Shown here: piece after piece, positions 1-9,545 of the stretch
Position numbering within the stretch: the first letter of the stretch is position 1
Layout of the letters: each line of letters opens with the position of its first letter
Assembly (NCBI GenBank): GCA_016929905.1
Contig: JAFGHX010000292.1
Coordinates: 1-64,000, forward strand
Reading direction: 5' to 3'
Origin: Kiritimatiellia bacterium
GTDB taxonomy: Bacteria > Verrucomicrobiota > Kiritimatiellia > JAFGHX01
Length of the DNA: 64,000 nt
Translations under genes and position numbers: made by a program
Notes under the pieces: generated by a model
What the model was told of the DNA's origin: nothing
The model's database searches: none
Seen by the model: only the letters and a program-made list of their open reading frames with translations

Positions 1-8
1 CGTTCCAC

Positions 9-46
9 GGGAGGGGGCAAGACCGCTGCGGGTATTGCCCCCTCCC
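9..46. terminator. Perfect 12-bp inverted repeat at left edge
   Basis: GGGAGGGGGCAA at 9-20 is the exact inverse of TTGCCCCCTCCC at 35-46, with a 14-nt loop. It has the size of a strong terminator hairpin but no T-run follows on either strand. The gene it would serve lies outside the window. The rest of 1-266 holds no credible gene. It contains a weak inverted pair, AGAGGTCAG near 160 and CTGACCTCT near 219. Confidence 0.45.
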
Positions 47-243
47 GGGCGCCTTGCCCAGCCCCAAAACCGCCTCGGCTAACGTTAATGTATTTACGCC
101 GGGGAGCACTTAACCCGACGCACCTGCGACGAGAAACAAGCCGTTCCCGGGTGCCCGAGAGGTCAGAGGGCAAGAGGCAGGGGTCAGACAGAACGCCACG
201 CTTGGCGAGAAAACGCTGACCTCTGATCGCCAACCTCCGACTG

Positions 244-258
244 GCGGGCGAAGCCCGC
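244..258 (-). terminator. GC-rich hairpin after the esterase gene
   Basis: GCGGGC (244-249) pairs with GCCCGC (253-258) around a GAA loop, 9 nt beyond the stop of the minus-strand esterase gene. Position and tight loop suggest it ends the long minus-strand operon. There is no T-tract, so termination is inferred. Confidence 0.35.
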
Positions 259-266
259 AAAGGCGA

Positions 267-1088
267 CTACTCGCCCGATCGCCCCACCAGCTCCAGATAC
301 GCCTTGGCGAACCGCCGGCCCAGCTCGAGCTGGCCTTCGGAATCGTAGTGCAGGTTGTCCTGCCACTTGCTCAGCCCGTCGGTCTGCACCATCTTCGTGT
401 GGGAAATCGCCTCTTCCGTTGCCGCCTGTGCCGCACGCACCGCATCTCGCCCCTTGTAGGCCGGAGGCGGATTGACCTGCCCGTAGATGAACGGGAGGTC
501 CGGCGCGTTCAGGTCTTTTCTGAACCGTGCAATCAGGGCAGCGAAGTGCCGGCCGTATTCCTTTGCGGCCGCCGGAAACCCGGCGTCGCGCTCGCCCTGC
601 ATCCAGAGCACCGCGCCGTACTCCACGTCGCGGTCGCCCACGGCCTTCTTGACCAGTGCCATCAACGGCGCGTAGAGCGGGCCTGCGTCCCGGTTCTTCG
701 TGCGGTCCGCCACTTCAGGATCCCAGTCCGGCGCCCAGGCCAGCAGCGAGGTCCCGCCCTTCGCGTGCTTCACGAGCACAATCCGGCGGTCCGGAAACGC
801 ATGCGAGATTGCCTGCGCAAAGGTCGCCTCCGGCCCGAACCTCTTCATGAACTGCTCTCGCTTCGTGCCGTCGCCTTTGCCCCGCGAATGGAACTCCACA
901 TTGGGCGGCAGCTTCCGAAGCTCGTCCTCCAGCTCTTTGCCCGCACCCACCATGTTGGACTGCCCTGCAAGTATGAACACCAGCGGGCGCGGCGCGGCGC
1001 CGGCCGCGCGTGAGAGCGCGGGCCAGGCCACGGTTGCCGCCCCGGCGGAGAGGAGTCTCAGGAAATCTCTGCGCGTTGTCCCGCCCAT
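267..1088 (-). CDS. Tat-exported SGNH/sialate O-acetylesterase-like protein
   Basis: A 273-residue protein of the SASA (DUF303, sialate O-acetylesterase-like) SGNH esterase family, expected to remove acyl groups from carbohydrates outside the cytoplasm. Visible signs are a twin-arginine signal (TTRRDFLRLL, residues 4-13, then a hydrophobic stretch), the nucleophile block GQSNM (Ser44), WMQGERDAG (residues 162-170) and a C-terminal DNLHYDSEG block (Asp243, His246). I chose the ATG at 1088 because it gives a normal Tat signal and has GGGAGAG upstream. An in-frame ATG at 1118 overlaps the stop of the GH2 gene as ATGA and would add ten acidic residues before the signal. It is the last gene of the minus-strand polysaccharide block, so deacetylation of the same glycan attacked by the GH2 enzymes is a reasonable inference. 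Confidence 0.8.
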   Translation of the reverse strand: MGGTTRRDFLRLLSAGAATVAWPALSRAAGAAPRPLVFILAGQSNMVGAGKELEDELRKLPPNVEFHSRGKGDGTKREQFMKRFGPEATFAQAISHAFPDRRIVLVKHAKGGTSLLAWAPDWDPEVADRTKNRDAGPLYAPLMALVKKAVGDRDVEYGAVLWMQGERDAGFPAAAKEYGRHFAALIARFRKDLNAPDLPFIYGQVNPPPAYKGRDAVRAAQAATEEAISHTKMVQTDGLSKWQDNLHYDSEGQLELGRRFAKAYLELVGRSGE

Positions 1089-1098
1089 GCAGTCACTC

Positions 1099-1138
1099 TC
1101 CCACTCTTCATCCTTCATTCTTCACTTTTCATTGAGAC
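1099..1138 (-). repeat. Tandem 7-bp repeat (ARRRTGA) spanning the GH2 stop codon
   Basis: On the minus strand the sequence runs as seven-base units ending in TGA: TCAATGA, AAAGTGA, AGAATGA, AGGATGA, then a degenerate AGAGTGG. The stop codon of the upstream GH2 gene (1115-1117) and an alternative start of the esterase gene (1118) both lie inside it. Confidence 0.7.
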
Positions 1139-4100
1139 CACCCCCGTAATCCCCAACACGCCAACGTATCCGTGAGTGGAGGCACTGAGGGTGATGCCGT
1201 CGATCACGCGGTCGGGGTGCGGATTGACCCATTGCGTCAGGTAGACCCCTTTCGCGCCGCCGGAAATCCAGGCCACCGTGGCACCCGGCAGCGGCCTGGG
1301 CGCCCACCAGTCCGCCAGTTCCACGCCGTTTCGGATCGCGAAGTCGGCAGCGGACCCGTCCAGATACCGAATCGTGCCGTGCGCCAGTTCTTCGCCCGCA
1401 CCTGCCGTCACCCACGTCGCCGTCTGCAGCAGGCAGAGCTTGGCCAGCTTGACGCCGATCTTCACGCTCTTGCCAACCAACGGAAAGACCTTTGCCTGCC
1501 GTTCCGTCGAACCCAGCACGATACAGTTGAACGGACGCTGCTTCCACGTGTCGAGTACTCGGAACGGCACGCCGCCGAACCGTGTGACGCCCGACGGCAG
1601 ATCGCCCAAGCCCTCGCCCAGCCCCATGAACCCGCTGCCGTCGGCATCCGCAAGCGTGCTGTTCGCCGCGTCGCCGAGATCGACCATATAGACGTCGTCC
1701 GGGTCCCACACGCCGTCTTCGCACACATCCCCCTTGTCGTCCTTCAAAGCCGGCACGGCCGCCGGATCATGCGCATCCGACAACACATAGCGCAGGATAT
1801 TGTAGCCCAGCGCACAAGCGGCACTGTCCACGGCGTAGTTGCACGCCACGTTCAACTGGCAGAGCAGACAACGGCCCTTCCCCATGCGGAACTCGGCGAG
1901 CGTCATCCCGAAATCGTGAGGGGAGCGTCTGCCGTCGTTGCCCACACGCGGCAGCATGCCGGCCGCCAGAACGCTCTCGCCGGGCGGGAACAGCGTCACG
2001 TCCGCCACGGTGTGCGTCTCGCCCCAGTCCTCGAAATCCAGCGGCTGCATCCCTTCGAAGACCGGATGCGCGAGCGGGATCGGGTCGGCCAGCGCGATCG
2101 CGCCCGCGCTGACGTAACTCAACGCCGGCGCCCACGGCACCTGCGCCCGGAGTCCCTGCTCGAAAACCACCAGCCGCCCGCCGGCCTCGACGAACGCGCG
2201 CAGCGCACCCGCATTTCGCGACACGTCAGCACCGATACTGTCGCGCCCGATGACCAACACGTCGAATTCGCTTAAATCCGCCGCTTCCTCGAACTTGACG
2301 AACCGGCGCGCCTTCACCCCGCACACGCGTAGAAGGCCCGCGGCCGTGTCGCGGCCGCCCCCGAGTTCATACAGGCCCACGGCCCGCGTGGTATCGATGG
2401 GCGCGAACTCGGCCCGGCTGCGCACGAGCGCCCGGTGAACGTTCCGGCTCAGATTCCTGCCTTTGGCGTCCAGGTCGAACACCAGCCGGTACTCGCCCGG
2501 CGCCGCGTGGGCGGCGACCGGGAGACTGACGGGCAACACCCGGCGTTCGCCGATCCCCACGGCGGGCACACCGAGCTCTGCCCGGCCCACGCATTCGGCC
2601 TCGGCCCGCTCGAGCCGCACGTCGAGCTTCCCCTCGAACGGTTGGCCCGACCAGTTGACGACATGCACCCGGCACGCAAGCGTGTCGCCCGCCATCACGT
2701 GTTCCTGCCACGAATCCGGAATGGCGATCAGCGGCTGTTGCGCCATCCGAATCGCCTCGATCTCCGGCGAGCCGTAGACGGAATCGAGCCGCTTCTTCCC
2801 GGCGTCCGGCTTGAGCCAGAGGAAGTGCTGCAGCGCGAAGGCGGAGTAGCCCGCCTCCCGCGGACAATCCCGGCGGAAGATCTCGATACCGCGCCCGTAC
2901 CACCGCGCGCGCGCCTCGGCGTCCTCGACGTAGCCGCGCGCCACGCGAGAGCCGCCTGCCGCGATGCGGCGGAGAAATTCGTTCGCCGTGCGCGCGTGCG
3001 TGTACGGCCCCCGCTTCGCCCAAAGGTCGTCGATCAGCTTCAGATACTCGCCCGGTCTCGGGTTCCCGGCTTCGTCGAACACCTCGGGCGCGGTCACGCA
3101 CAGCCGCCGTTCCTTGCCGCTGTGCATGAGCCATTCGCCGTTGATCACCGGGACCGGCTTGCCCGCATACACGCCCTGCACCAGCGCGTCGTATTCCGCC
3201 TTGTACAGCGCCGGGGCCGCCGGCCACCCGGCGAAAATCATGCCGTAATTGTGATAGTCCAGGAAATCCGCCGGCAGCGGCTGCCGGCGCAGGAGCGGAT
3301 CGCCCTGTTCCCAGTGCAGGCCGGAGGACGGCGTGACCGGCCGCTGTTGCGGATCGTGCGCATGCAGGAATTCATGCAGCAGCTTGGCGTAAAGCCTGAT
3401 GTTCGCGTCGCCCGCCGCCATCTCGTTGCCCCCGCACCACGTGACCACGCACGGCGAGTTGTACGCGTGCCGGATCCAACGCTTGAGCCCGGCCTGCAGA
3501 TCGGGCAGGAACGCCGACCGGTCCGGCATGAAGCTCGCCGAGACATCGTGCGTGCCGAGATAGTCCGACACCTGCCGTTCCGGCGGCAGCGGCGTGAGAG
3601 CCGAGGGCGTCCACTCGTCGCGTACCATCAACCCCACCTCATCGCAGAGATAGTAGGCCAGCCGATGTTCCGGCCCCGTGTGCACGCGCATGGAGGTGAA
3701 GTTCGCCTCGCGCTGCATGCGGAACCAGTCCCGAGCGGCATTGTTGTGGTTGTAGGCCTCCTTCGTCATCACGCCCGGCGCCTCGCCCCAGTTCGCCGCG
3801 ATCGACCCGCCCGGGCAATGGCCGAAGAAATACACCGGCCTGCCGTTCAACAGGAAATGGCGGCCCTTCACCCCGATCGACCGCACGCCGAACCGCTCCA
3901 GCGCGAGCGTCATGCCGCTGTTGTCTGTGATACGCAACTCGTACAGGTTCGGCTCGTCCACATCCCAGGCAAGGATCTGCGGTACATCCAGCTCGAACCC
4001 GCGCCGGCCCTCGGCGTCCGGGGCAGAAAGCGCGACTGTCGCATGCCAGGCCTTCTTCAGCCTGCCCGGAAACGTGTAGAACGGCGAGTCCCACGGCCGC

Positions 4101-5044
4101 ACTTCCACGTTCACGCTCGCCGGGAAATCCGTGCCGCCGGCCGCCAGAACCGTCACCCGGATCTTGCCGGTGCCGTGCGGGGCAGTGATCAGGGTCTCGG
4201 CGCTGTACGCCGGTGCCGCGTACTCCATCCATACCCGCCCCGTGATGCCGCCGGGTTTAGGAAACTGCCACAGCAGTGGGATGCCGGTGTCGTAAACGCC
4301 CACCGTCAGCACGTTCGGCTGCCCGAATCGGACCGCCTCCGTGATCTCCATGTCGAACGCGTCCAGGAACACGCCGGTACTCCGCCCCCGGCCCGTCGGC
4401 TTCCAGTTGCGGTGCTCGCCGACCCGTTTCCCGTTCACCCACACGACGCACTCGTTGTCGACGGAATCGAAATGCAGCAGGACGCGGCGCCGTGCCTTGG
4501 TGATCGGAACATCGAACGTGCGGCGGTAGAACCCGATCCCCCCGAACGCGTAGTAGGCGTCGCGCAGCTTCGCGTAGTCGCCGATGGCACGGGAATTCGG
4601 CTTCTCGCCCGGCTGCCTCTCGTTCCAACTGCCCGGCACCAGGACGTCCCACCATTGGGACAGATCGGCGTCCGGCGCCAGGTGTTGCGGGCTCGCCGCG
4701 ATCGGCCTGTGCGGTATCGACACGCCCTTCTTCAGCACGAGGCCCGGCTTGCCCGTGCTCGCCGTCATGTTCGCCGCGATCCAGTCGGCCGTCAGGAAAT
4801 TCCATTCCCACTTCAGCTTCCACGCCCCGGTCAGGTACTGGCGGTCCTTCTTGCCGAAGAAGATGTCGTAGTGCTCCGGCGCCGCAACGTGCCGGGCGAC
4901 GATGGCCTCGATCTCGTCCGGCGCGAAACGCGGGCCGTCAACAACGCCCGGTACGGGCGCCGGGTCCGCGCCCGGCGGTTCCTGCGCGCGGACCGGTCCG
5001 ACCCCGAGCAGGAGAATCGCGCACACACAGATGATCCTTCTCAT
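1115..5044 (-). CDS. Secreted glycoside hydrolase family 2 enzyme
   Basis: A 1309-residue GH2-type beta-glycosidase (beta-galactosidase/mannosidase/glucuronidase group; substrate not predictable). An N-terminal signal peptide (residues 1-20, ending VRAQ) is followed by a jelly-roll sugar-binding domain (about 70-270), an Ig-like domain (about 280-400) and a TIM barrel. The acid/base is Glu541 in CGGNEM and the nucleophile is Glu637 in INGEWLM. The C-terminal third is not classical GH2. It has an Ig-like segment, a Rossmann-like domain (FDVLVIGRDS, then VEAGGRLVVFEQG) resembling the trimerisation domain of GH42-type enzymes, and a final beta-sandwich ending WVNPHP...GITGVV. The GH2 protein at 14445-18158 has the same architecture. 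The last residues MKSEE and the stop are encoded by a 7-bp tandem repeat, so the original end may have been replaced. Confidence 0.88.
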   Translation of the reverse strand: MRRIICVCAILLLGVGPVRAQEPPGADPAPVPGVVDGPRFAPDEIEAIVARHVAAPEHYDIFFGKKDRQYLTGAWKLKWEWNFLTADWIAANMTASTGKPGLVLKKGVSIPHRPIAASPQHLAPDADLSQWWDVLVPGSWNERQPGEKPNSRAIGDYAKLRDAYYAFGGIGFYRRTFDVPITKARRRVLLHFDSVDNECVVWVNGKRVGEHRNWKPTGRGRSTGVFLDAFDMEITEAVRFGQPNVLTVGVYDTGIPLLWQFPKPGGITGRVWMEYAAPAYSAETLITAPHGTGKIRVTVLAAGGTDFPASVNVEVRPWDSPFYTFPGRLKKAWHATVALSAPDAEGRRGFELDVPQILAWDVDEPNLYELRITDNSGMTLALERFGVRSIGVKGRHFLLNGRPVYFFGHCPGGSIAANWGEAPGVMTKEAYNHNNAARDWFRMQREANFTSMRVHTGPEHRLAYYLCDEVGLMVRDEWTPSALTPLPPERQVSDYLGTHDVSASFMPDRSAFLPDLQAGLKRWIRHAYNSPCVVTWCGGNEMAAGDANIRLYAKLLHEFLHAHDPQQRPVTPSSGLHWEQGDPLLRRQPLPADFLDYHNYGMIFAGWPAAPALYKAEYDALVQGVYAGKPVPVINGEWLMHSGKERRLCVTAPEVFDEAGNPRPGEYLKLIDDLWAKRGPYTHARTANEFLRRIAAGGSRVARGYVEDAEARARWYGRGIEIFRRDCPREAGYSAFALQHFLWLKPDAGKKRLDSVYGSPEIEAIRMAQQPLIAIPDSWQEHVMAGDTLACRVHVVNWSGQPFEGKLDVRLERAEAECVGRAELGVPAVGIGERRVLPVSLPVAAHAAPGEYRLVFDLDAKGRNLSRNVHRALVRSRAEFAPIDTTRAVGLYELGGGRDTAAGLLRVCGVKARRFVKFEEAADLSEFDVLVIGRDSIGADVSRNAGALRAFVEAGGRLVVFEQGLRAQVPWAPALSYVSAGAIALADPIPLAHPVFEGMQPLDFEDWGETHTVADVTLFPPGESVLAAGMLPRVGNDGRRSPHDFGMTLAEFRMGKGRCLLCQLNVACNYAVDSAACALGYNILRYVLSDAHDPAAVPALKDDKGDVCEDGVWDPDDVYMVDLGDAANSTLADADGSGFMGLGEGLGDLPSGVTRFGGVPFRVLDTWKQRPFNCIVLGSTERQAKVFPLVGKSVKIGVKLAKLCLLQTATWVTAGAGEELAHGTIRYLDGSAADFAIRNGVELADWWAPRPLPGATVAWISGGAKGVYLTQWVNPHPDRVIDGITLSASTHGYVGVLGITGVVSMKSEE

Positions 5045-5066
5045 GCCGCCCCCTTGGCCGTTCCCT

Positions 5067-5105
5067 CTACAGGAATTGCCGGCGTGTGATGTCGTTTTCT
5101 GACAT
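5067..5105 (-). pseudogene. Twelve-codon Tat-signal stub upstream of GH2 gene
   Basis: An ATG at 5105 with GAGAGAG upstream opens MSENDITRRQFL and then stops at TAG (5067-5069). The peptide is exactly the N-region of a Tat signal (RRxFL) with no hydrophobic core. Reading through the stop does not restore one. It is most simply the remnant of a Tat-exported enzyme gene replaced by the Sec-dependent GH2 gene. A short leader peptide is the alternative. Confidence 0.4.
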
Positions 5106-5158
5106 GAACGGGCTCTCTCTGGTTCCTGTCCGATGGGGTACGGCGGAGCGGCGAGGCA

Positions 5159-6199
5159 CTACTCCGGCTTCAGTTCCCCCGCCTTCCGCATCCAGCGATC
5201 GTACGCCTCCCAGTCGAACGCGAGCGACACATGTACGTTCGCGATGTCGCGGTAGATCCTCGCCGCCCTGTCGCGGCACTGCTTCTTCTGTTCCGCGTCA
5301 CGATGCGCGCTCTTCAACTGATCGTAGAGGAACGGCGGCTGCTTCTCGAGCCACTCGACGGCCTTCGCCAGATCGCCGCGCCGCTGGTAGAACTGAACGT
5401 ATCCGTCCAGGTAGGGCGGCGGCCAGTCCACGGTGTCCGGGGTATGGCGAATCGGCCAGTTCTGGAAGTCGGGGCCCGAGAATGTGACATCCTTCTCCGC
5501 TTCGTAGATCTGCCGCGCAAAGTCCAGCGCGGCAAGCGCGTCTTCCGGGCGCCCCTGCATTTCGAAGGTATGCGCCAGCTCCGCGTAAGCCTTGAGCCGG
5601 TCACGGAATTCCGTCGTGCGGCTGCGAATGTAATTGAACATGTAGGCGTCCAGCCTGCCCGCCGCCGTCTTGTCGGCGGACCGCGCACGCCGGACCGCGT
5701 CCGCGAACTCCGCCCGGCGAGCCCGGGTCTTCCTCTGATTGGCGCACAGATTGCGGGCAACGCGTTCCAGCGCTTGGGCCAGGGCCTCCTCGTCGCCAAT
5801 CGGCACCACACGGAATTCCCGGGTTTCGGCCCGCAGTTCCTTGCTCATGCGGCGCCTGTCTGTCGGGTCCGGCCTGAAGAACACGAACTTCGCCGTATGG
5901 GTGCCGGGCACGAGAAAGAAATTGCCGCCGCGCCCCACGTACATCTCCCGCCAGGGATCCGCAGGGTCCCAGACATGGTGCCGTGTGAAGCCCGCACATT
6001 CCACCCGCACGACGACGAGGTAGTCCGGCTTCGGGTTGACCGAACAGACGTAGCCGGCCATGCGGCCGCGCACCGTGCCGGTCATGCCGTCCACGGAGAA
6101 CCGCGGCCCAGCCGCGGCGGACTTGCCGTCAAACAGGCCGGCGCAGGCCGGCACGGCGGCCGAGAACACGAACAACAGTATCTGCACGCGTCTGTTCAT
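5159..6199 (-). CDS. Secreted TPR-containing protein of unknown function
   Basis: A 346-residue exported protein I do not recognise. The ATG at 6199 follows GGAAG and opens a signal peptide (MNRRVQILLFVFSAAVPACAG). The cysteine at its end could be a lipobox, though a poor one. The middle is a compact beta region containing GNFFLVPGTH. The C-terminal half is helical with TPR-like pairs, for example AYAELAHTFEMQGRPEDALA and a later YQRRGDLAKAVEWLEKQ. The gene starts 8 nt after the stop of the 1077-residue protein gene, and the PDZ and pseudopilin genes are just beyond. A role in an envelope assembly or secretion accessory complex is only a suggestion from that context. Confidence 0.6.
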   Translation of the reverse strand: MNRRVQILLFVFSAAVPACAGLFDGKSAAAGPRFSVDGMTGTVRGRMAGYVCSVNPKPDYLVVVRVECAGFTRHHVWDPADPWREMYVGRGGNFFLVPGTHTAKFVFFRPDPTDRRRMSKELRAETREFRVVPIGDEEALAQALERVARNLCANQRKTRARRAEFADAVRRARSADKTAAGRLDAYMFNYIRSRTTEFRDRLKAYAELAHTFEMQGRPEDALAALDFARQIYEAEKDVTFSGPDFQNWPIRHTPDTVDWPPPYLDGYVQFYQRRGDLAKAVEWLEKQPPFLYDQLKSAHRDAEQKKQCRDRAARIYRDIANVHVSLAFDWEAYDRWMRKAGELKPE

Positions 6200-6207
6200 C
6201 GGATGGC

Positions 6208-9200
6208 CTACTTCCTGTACACATAGCGCAGCGGGTCGTACTCCGGGTCGTAGTAGCCGGCCTTGCTCAGGAATTCCTCGTACTTGCCGCGCACCTCGTT
6301 GCGGCCGCCCACACCGCCCAGCATCACATACCAGCGCAGAATGCGGGCCGCGTCGTTCGCCAGGCCCACATACTGGTCGTGGGTGGACGGCTTCTTCTTG
6401 GCCTCGGTCGCCGGCTCCCCGCCCGCTTCCCTGTCGGCGGACGGTTTGCTCCTGTTCATCGTGCGGCGCGGGGTCTCGATCCGCCTCTGCCGGGCCTGGA
6501 TCCATTGCCGGCCGTAGTCGATCACGATATCCTTGCGGTTCATGAACAGGCCGACTTGCGGCAGCCAGGCGAGCGCCTGTTCCCTGGTTTCGTCAAAGAC
6601 TTCGAGCGAGTCGTCCGGGTTCTGCACCTCGGCAATCAGCCGGGCCGGCTCGCGGGTGCGGACAATCGACTCGAAACACTCGACCGCGTCCGGATAGCGG
6701 TACAGCCAGGTCAGGTACTGGCCGACCGAAACCTTGTTCCGCAGCATCCAGGCCAGGCTCTCGAGGCGAGTCCCGGCGCTTCGATCTTCGTCTTCCCATA
6801 TAAGCCTGTGCCGCTCCATCTCCGCCGTCGAACGCTGGAGCCAATCGCGATTGTAGCTGTCGTCACCCGCCGGCGCGTCCACCGTGAGCCGGCGCGAACA
6901 GGCCGCGCCCTGCCCCGTCGCGGTGAACGTGACGGTGTGGCGGCCGGGCGGGACCGGCAGCAACACGTCGAAGACCGCCGGCTGGCCGATCCGCTCCACG
7001 TAGTCCCAGAAGACGTACGAACGCTCTGCAATCTGCACGTTCAGCCTCCGCCACTGGGTCGGCGCGGGGGTCAGATGCGCCGTCAGCGCCAGGATCGCGC
7101 CGGGATTCGACTTCTGGACGACATCGTCCCGCTCCGTATACTCAGGATCCGCGCCGCGGCGCGTGCTGAGCAGGAGTCCGATCCGCGGCTGCATGGGCAA
7201 CGCGCCGCTGGCGGCCACGTCGACGGATTCGACCTTGCCGTATTCCTGTTCGAGCTTGATGTAGCCCTCAATCGGATACGAAACCTTGCCGGTGATCGCC
7301 TTGCCCCGCTCCGGAGTGAGCCGGACGGCGAACTCCGCGCGTGTCTCGCCGCGGTCGACCTTCCAGCCGTACTGGCCGCCTCGTTCCGCCTCGACCACAC
7401 GCACCCGGTACTCCTTGAACAAGGGGAAGAACGGTTGGACCCGGGTCGGGAGTCGCGCCCACTCGTCCGGCATGTCCGTCACATGCAGGCTGTTGTCCAG
7501 CAGAAACAGCGCCCGGTGATCCCGGATCTCCGAGACGGCAGGGGCCCGTCGGGGATGTCGGCCGGGCAACGCAAGTTCGGCCACCAACGCGACGTCTCGG
7601 CCGGCGCTGAGCCGCCAAGTGTCCTCGGTGACCGTCGGAAACGTGATCTCAACAAGCTGGCCGAGCGGCGTGAAGTCCAGCAGGCACACGCGCGTGCCCC
7701 ACGTCTGCGGCTGGTCCGGCAGCCGTTTCCAGGGCGCCCCTACTCCTTGCTGGGTACCCTCAAACGTCCTCTTCTTCCTGTCGGCCTCGCCCGCCGGCGT
7801 CTCGGCCAGCCCGCGCAAGCCTTCCACCGCCCGCGTGTCCAGACGGTAGTAGCGAATGACGTGCCAGGCCCGGGCATAACGCCCCTCCGGCCGCGGTTCG
7901 AATCCCAGCACGTCCGCGCGGATCATCACCGCCGGCATGGGATCTCCGTCCCAGGTCAACGGATAGCCGAAATGCCCGACGACGCGCGGATCCTTCAGCC
8001 CGGTCCCTTCATACAGCGCCTCGGCCTCCTTGTCCTCGTAGTAGGCGATCGCCGCCATGAACGCGCCCTTGACCGGGTCCTCCGCCGTCGCGTCCATCGA
8101 TCCCTTCACCACAGCCCCGGGCGACATCCAGTGCCCGTCAACCAGAGACAGGTCGAGGAAGTTGGAGATGTGGCCCCAGGCACAGTAGGCCGGCGAGCCC
8201 GCCCCGCCCCACATAGAGCCGAAGTGATGCGCGGCGAGCCCCTTCGCTTCGTCCAGAATCAGCGCGAGCGGACCGGCCTTCACCAGTTTGACCGCCTTCA
8301 GCAGCAGAGCGAGCTGCTCGCCCGGGCTCATCTCGTGGAAGTCGGGCGTCACGCACCAAACCGTGTACGTCGGACGAGGTGGCACGAGCCATTTGATCGT
8401 CGCCGTGCTCCCGCCCAGTTGGAAGGTGCCGCCCACCACCTTCTGCATGTCGTCCGCCACTTCTTTCGGCACCGTGCGGACCTCGGCGGAAGAGAGCTTC
8501 TCGCGCTCTCGGCCCGTAAACGGCTCTGCGTACGGGCGCAGCACCGCCCAGTTCAAGCCGCGGGTCAATCCAGCACCGCGCAGGTGCATATAAGTCGTCA
8601 CGCCCCATGGACAGAAGTCGGCCAGCAGTTCGCGCGCCTGCTTCTCCGTCGGTACGTCGTCTCCGCTCTGAATCTCCGTCGCCACCGGCCAGGCGTCCGG
8701 CGCACCGTCGAGCGAATCCCGGGCGGGCATCTGAGCGGAACCGCCGACGCTCGTGGCCAGCTTGAGTGCCCGCTCCACGAGCCGCACGCCCGCCAGGTGA
8801 TCGCGCACCTGCGCCGCCTCGTCGCCGGCACGGCAGTGTTCGACCGACGCGTTCAGGTAGCAGGCGCCCTGCAGCAGCACGCCGCGCAGGTAAAGGGGCG
8901 TTGCGGGCGGGCCGCTCAGCGGGGACTGGATCCTCAACACCGTATCGAACGCCTCCGCCAAGGCCAGCCATCGCTTCGCCGTCGGGCGCTGCCGCCCAAA
9001 GGCGGAACTGTCCGGCCCTGCTGTGCCGGACGTATGCACCCAGCGGTTGTGCCGACACGCGGCAAACTGCTTGTACAGCGTGAACAGCTGCGCCATGTCG
9101 AGCCATCGGCCGCTGTCGGTGGGCGCGCCGAGCTCCGCGCCCGTCTCCGCCAACGGGTTCGCCTTCACGTGCGCGTGCCAGTCCGCCTTCCACGCCTCGA

Positions 9201-9441
9201 GCCGGTCCCGCTCCGCCATCAGCCGCCCGATCTCCCGCTCCAGCGCCGCCCGCTGCTCGGCGTTCAACCTGACGCTGCGCAGCTTGCGCCGCGCGGCCTG
9301 AAGCTGGTCCGCCACCTCCTGACGCCTGCTTTCCTCCTCCCGGCCGAACCGTTCCGGCTGGATCGGCTCGGCGGCGGCAAGGGGCGCCGCGCGACACAGC
9401 ACGGCCAGCCACACCGCAACCAGGCGCCCTGCCGCCTTCAT
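6208..9441 (-). CDS. Large secreted protein of unknown function
   Basis: A 1077-residue protein with a signal peptide (MKAAGRLVAVWLAVLCRAAP, cleavage near AAA-EP). A charged coiled-coil stretch rich in Arg, Glu and Leu follows (about residues 30-95). A long central region contains aromatic and glycine-rich segments (SMWGGAGSPAYCAWGH). A late region looks beta-sandwich-like, and a helical tail with TPR character ends YDPLRYVYRK. I assign no function. The start is ambiguous: ATG 9441 gives the signal peptide but has no good ribosome binding site, whereas ATG 9549 overlaps the PDZ gene stop as ATGA and would put 36 residues before the signal. The tight link to the PDZ gene upstream and the TPR protein downstream suggests the three products act together. 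Confidence 0.6.
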   Translation of the reverse strand: MKAAGRLVAVWLAVLCRAAPLAAAEPIQPERFGREEESRRQEVADQLQAARRKLRSVRLNAEQRAALEREIGRLMAERDRLEAWKADWHAHVKANPLAETGAELGAPTDSGRWLDMAQLFTLYKQFAACRHNRWVHTSGTAGPDSSAFGRQRPTAKRWLALAEAFDTVLRIQSPLSGPPATPLYLRGVLLQGACYLNASVEHCRAGDEAAQVRDHLAGVRLVERALKLATSVGGSAQMPARDSLDGAPDAWPVATEIQSGDDVPTEKQARELLADFCPWGVTTYMHLRGAGLTRGLNWAVLRPYAEPFTGREREKLSSAEVRTVPKEVADDMQKVVGGTFQLGGSTATIKWLVPPRPTYTVWCVTPDFHEMSPGEQLALLLKAVKLVKAGPLALILDEAKGLAAHHFGSMWGGAGSPAYCAWGHISNFLDLSLVDGHWMSPGAVVKGSMDATAEDPVKGAFMAAIAYYEDKEAEALYEGTGLKDPRVVGHFGYPLTWDGDPMPAVMIRADVLGFEPRPEGRYARAWHVIRYYRLDTRAVEGLRGLAETPAGEADRKKRTFEGTQQGVGAPWKRLPDQPQTWGTRVCLLDFTPLGQLVEITFPTVTEDTWRLSAGRDVALVAELALPGRHPRRAPAVSEIRDHRALFLLDNSLHVTDMPDEWARLPTRVQPFFPLFKEYRVRVVEAERGGQYGWKVDRGETRAEFAVRLTPERGKAITGKVSYPIEGYIKLEQEYGKVESVDVAASGALPMQPRIGLLLSTRRGADPEYTERDDVVQKSNPGAILALTAHLTPAPTQWRRLNVQIAERSYVFWDYVERIGQPAVFDVLLPVPPGRHTVTFTATGQGAACSRRLTVDAPAGDDSYNRDWLQRSTAEMERHRLIWEDEDRSAGTRLESLAWMLRNKVSVGQYLTWLYRYPDAVECFESIVRTREPARLIAEVQNPDDSLEVFDETREQALAWLPQVGLFMNRKDIVIDYGRQWIQARQRRIETPRRTMNRSKPSADREAGGEPATEAKKKPSTHDQYVGLANDAARILRWYVMLGGVGGRNEVRGKYEEFLSKAGYYDPEYDPLRYVYRK

Positions 9442-9545
9442 CGTGCCGGCGCCGCGGAAAGAACCGTTCCTGACAAAGGCAGGCCGATGCGTCCCCACAG
9501 TCCAGGCGCCGCAGCGACCTGCATTCGGCTGGCTCTGCGCTTCCC

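Noticed and set aside
1..266. A short plus-strand gene near 184-366
   Set aside because: Low-complexity product overlapping the esterase 3' end antisense; no ribosome binding site.
2435..5089. An 884-codon plus-strand frame opposite the first GH2 gene
   Set aside because: Antisense shadow; the minus strand encodes an unmistakable GH2 enzyme.
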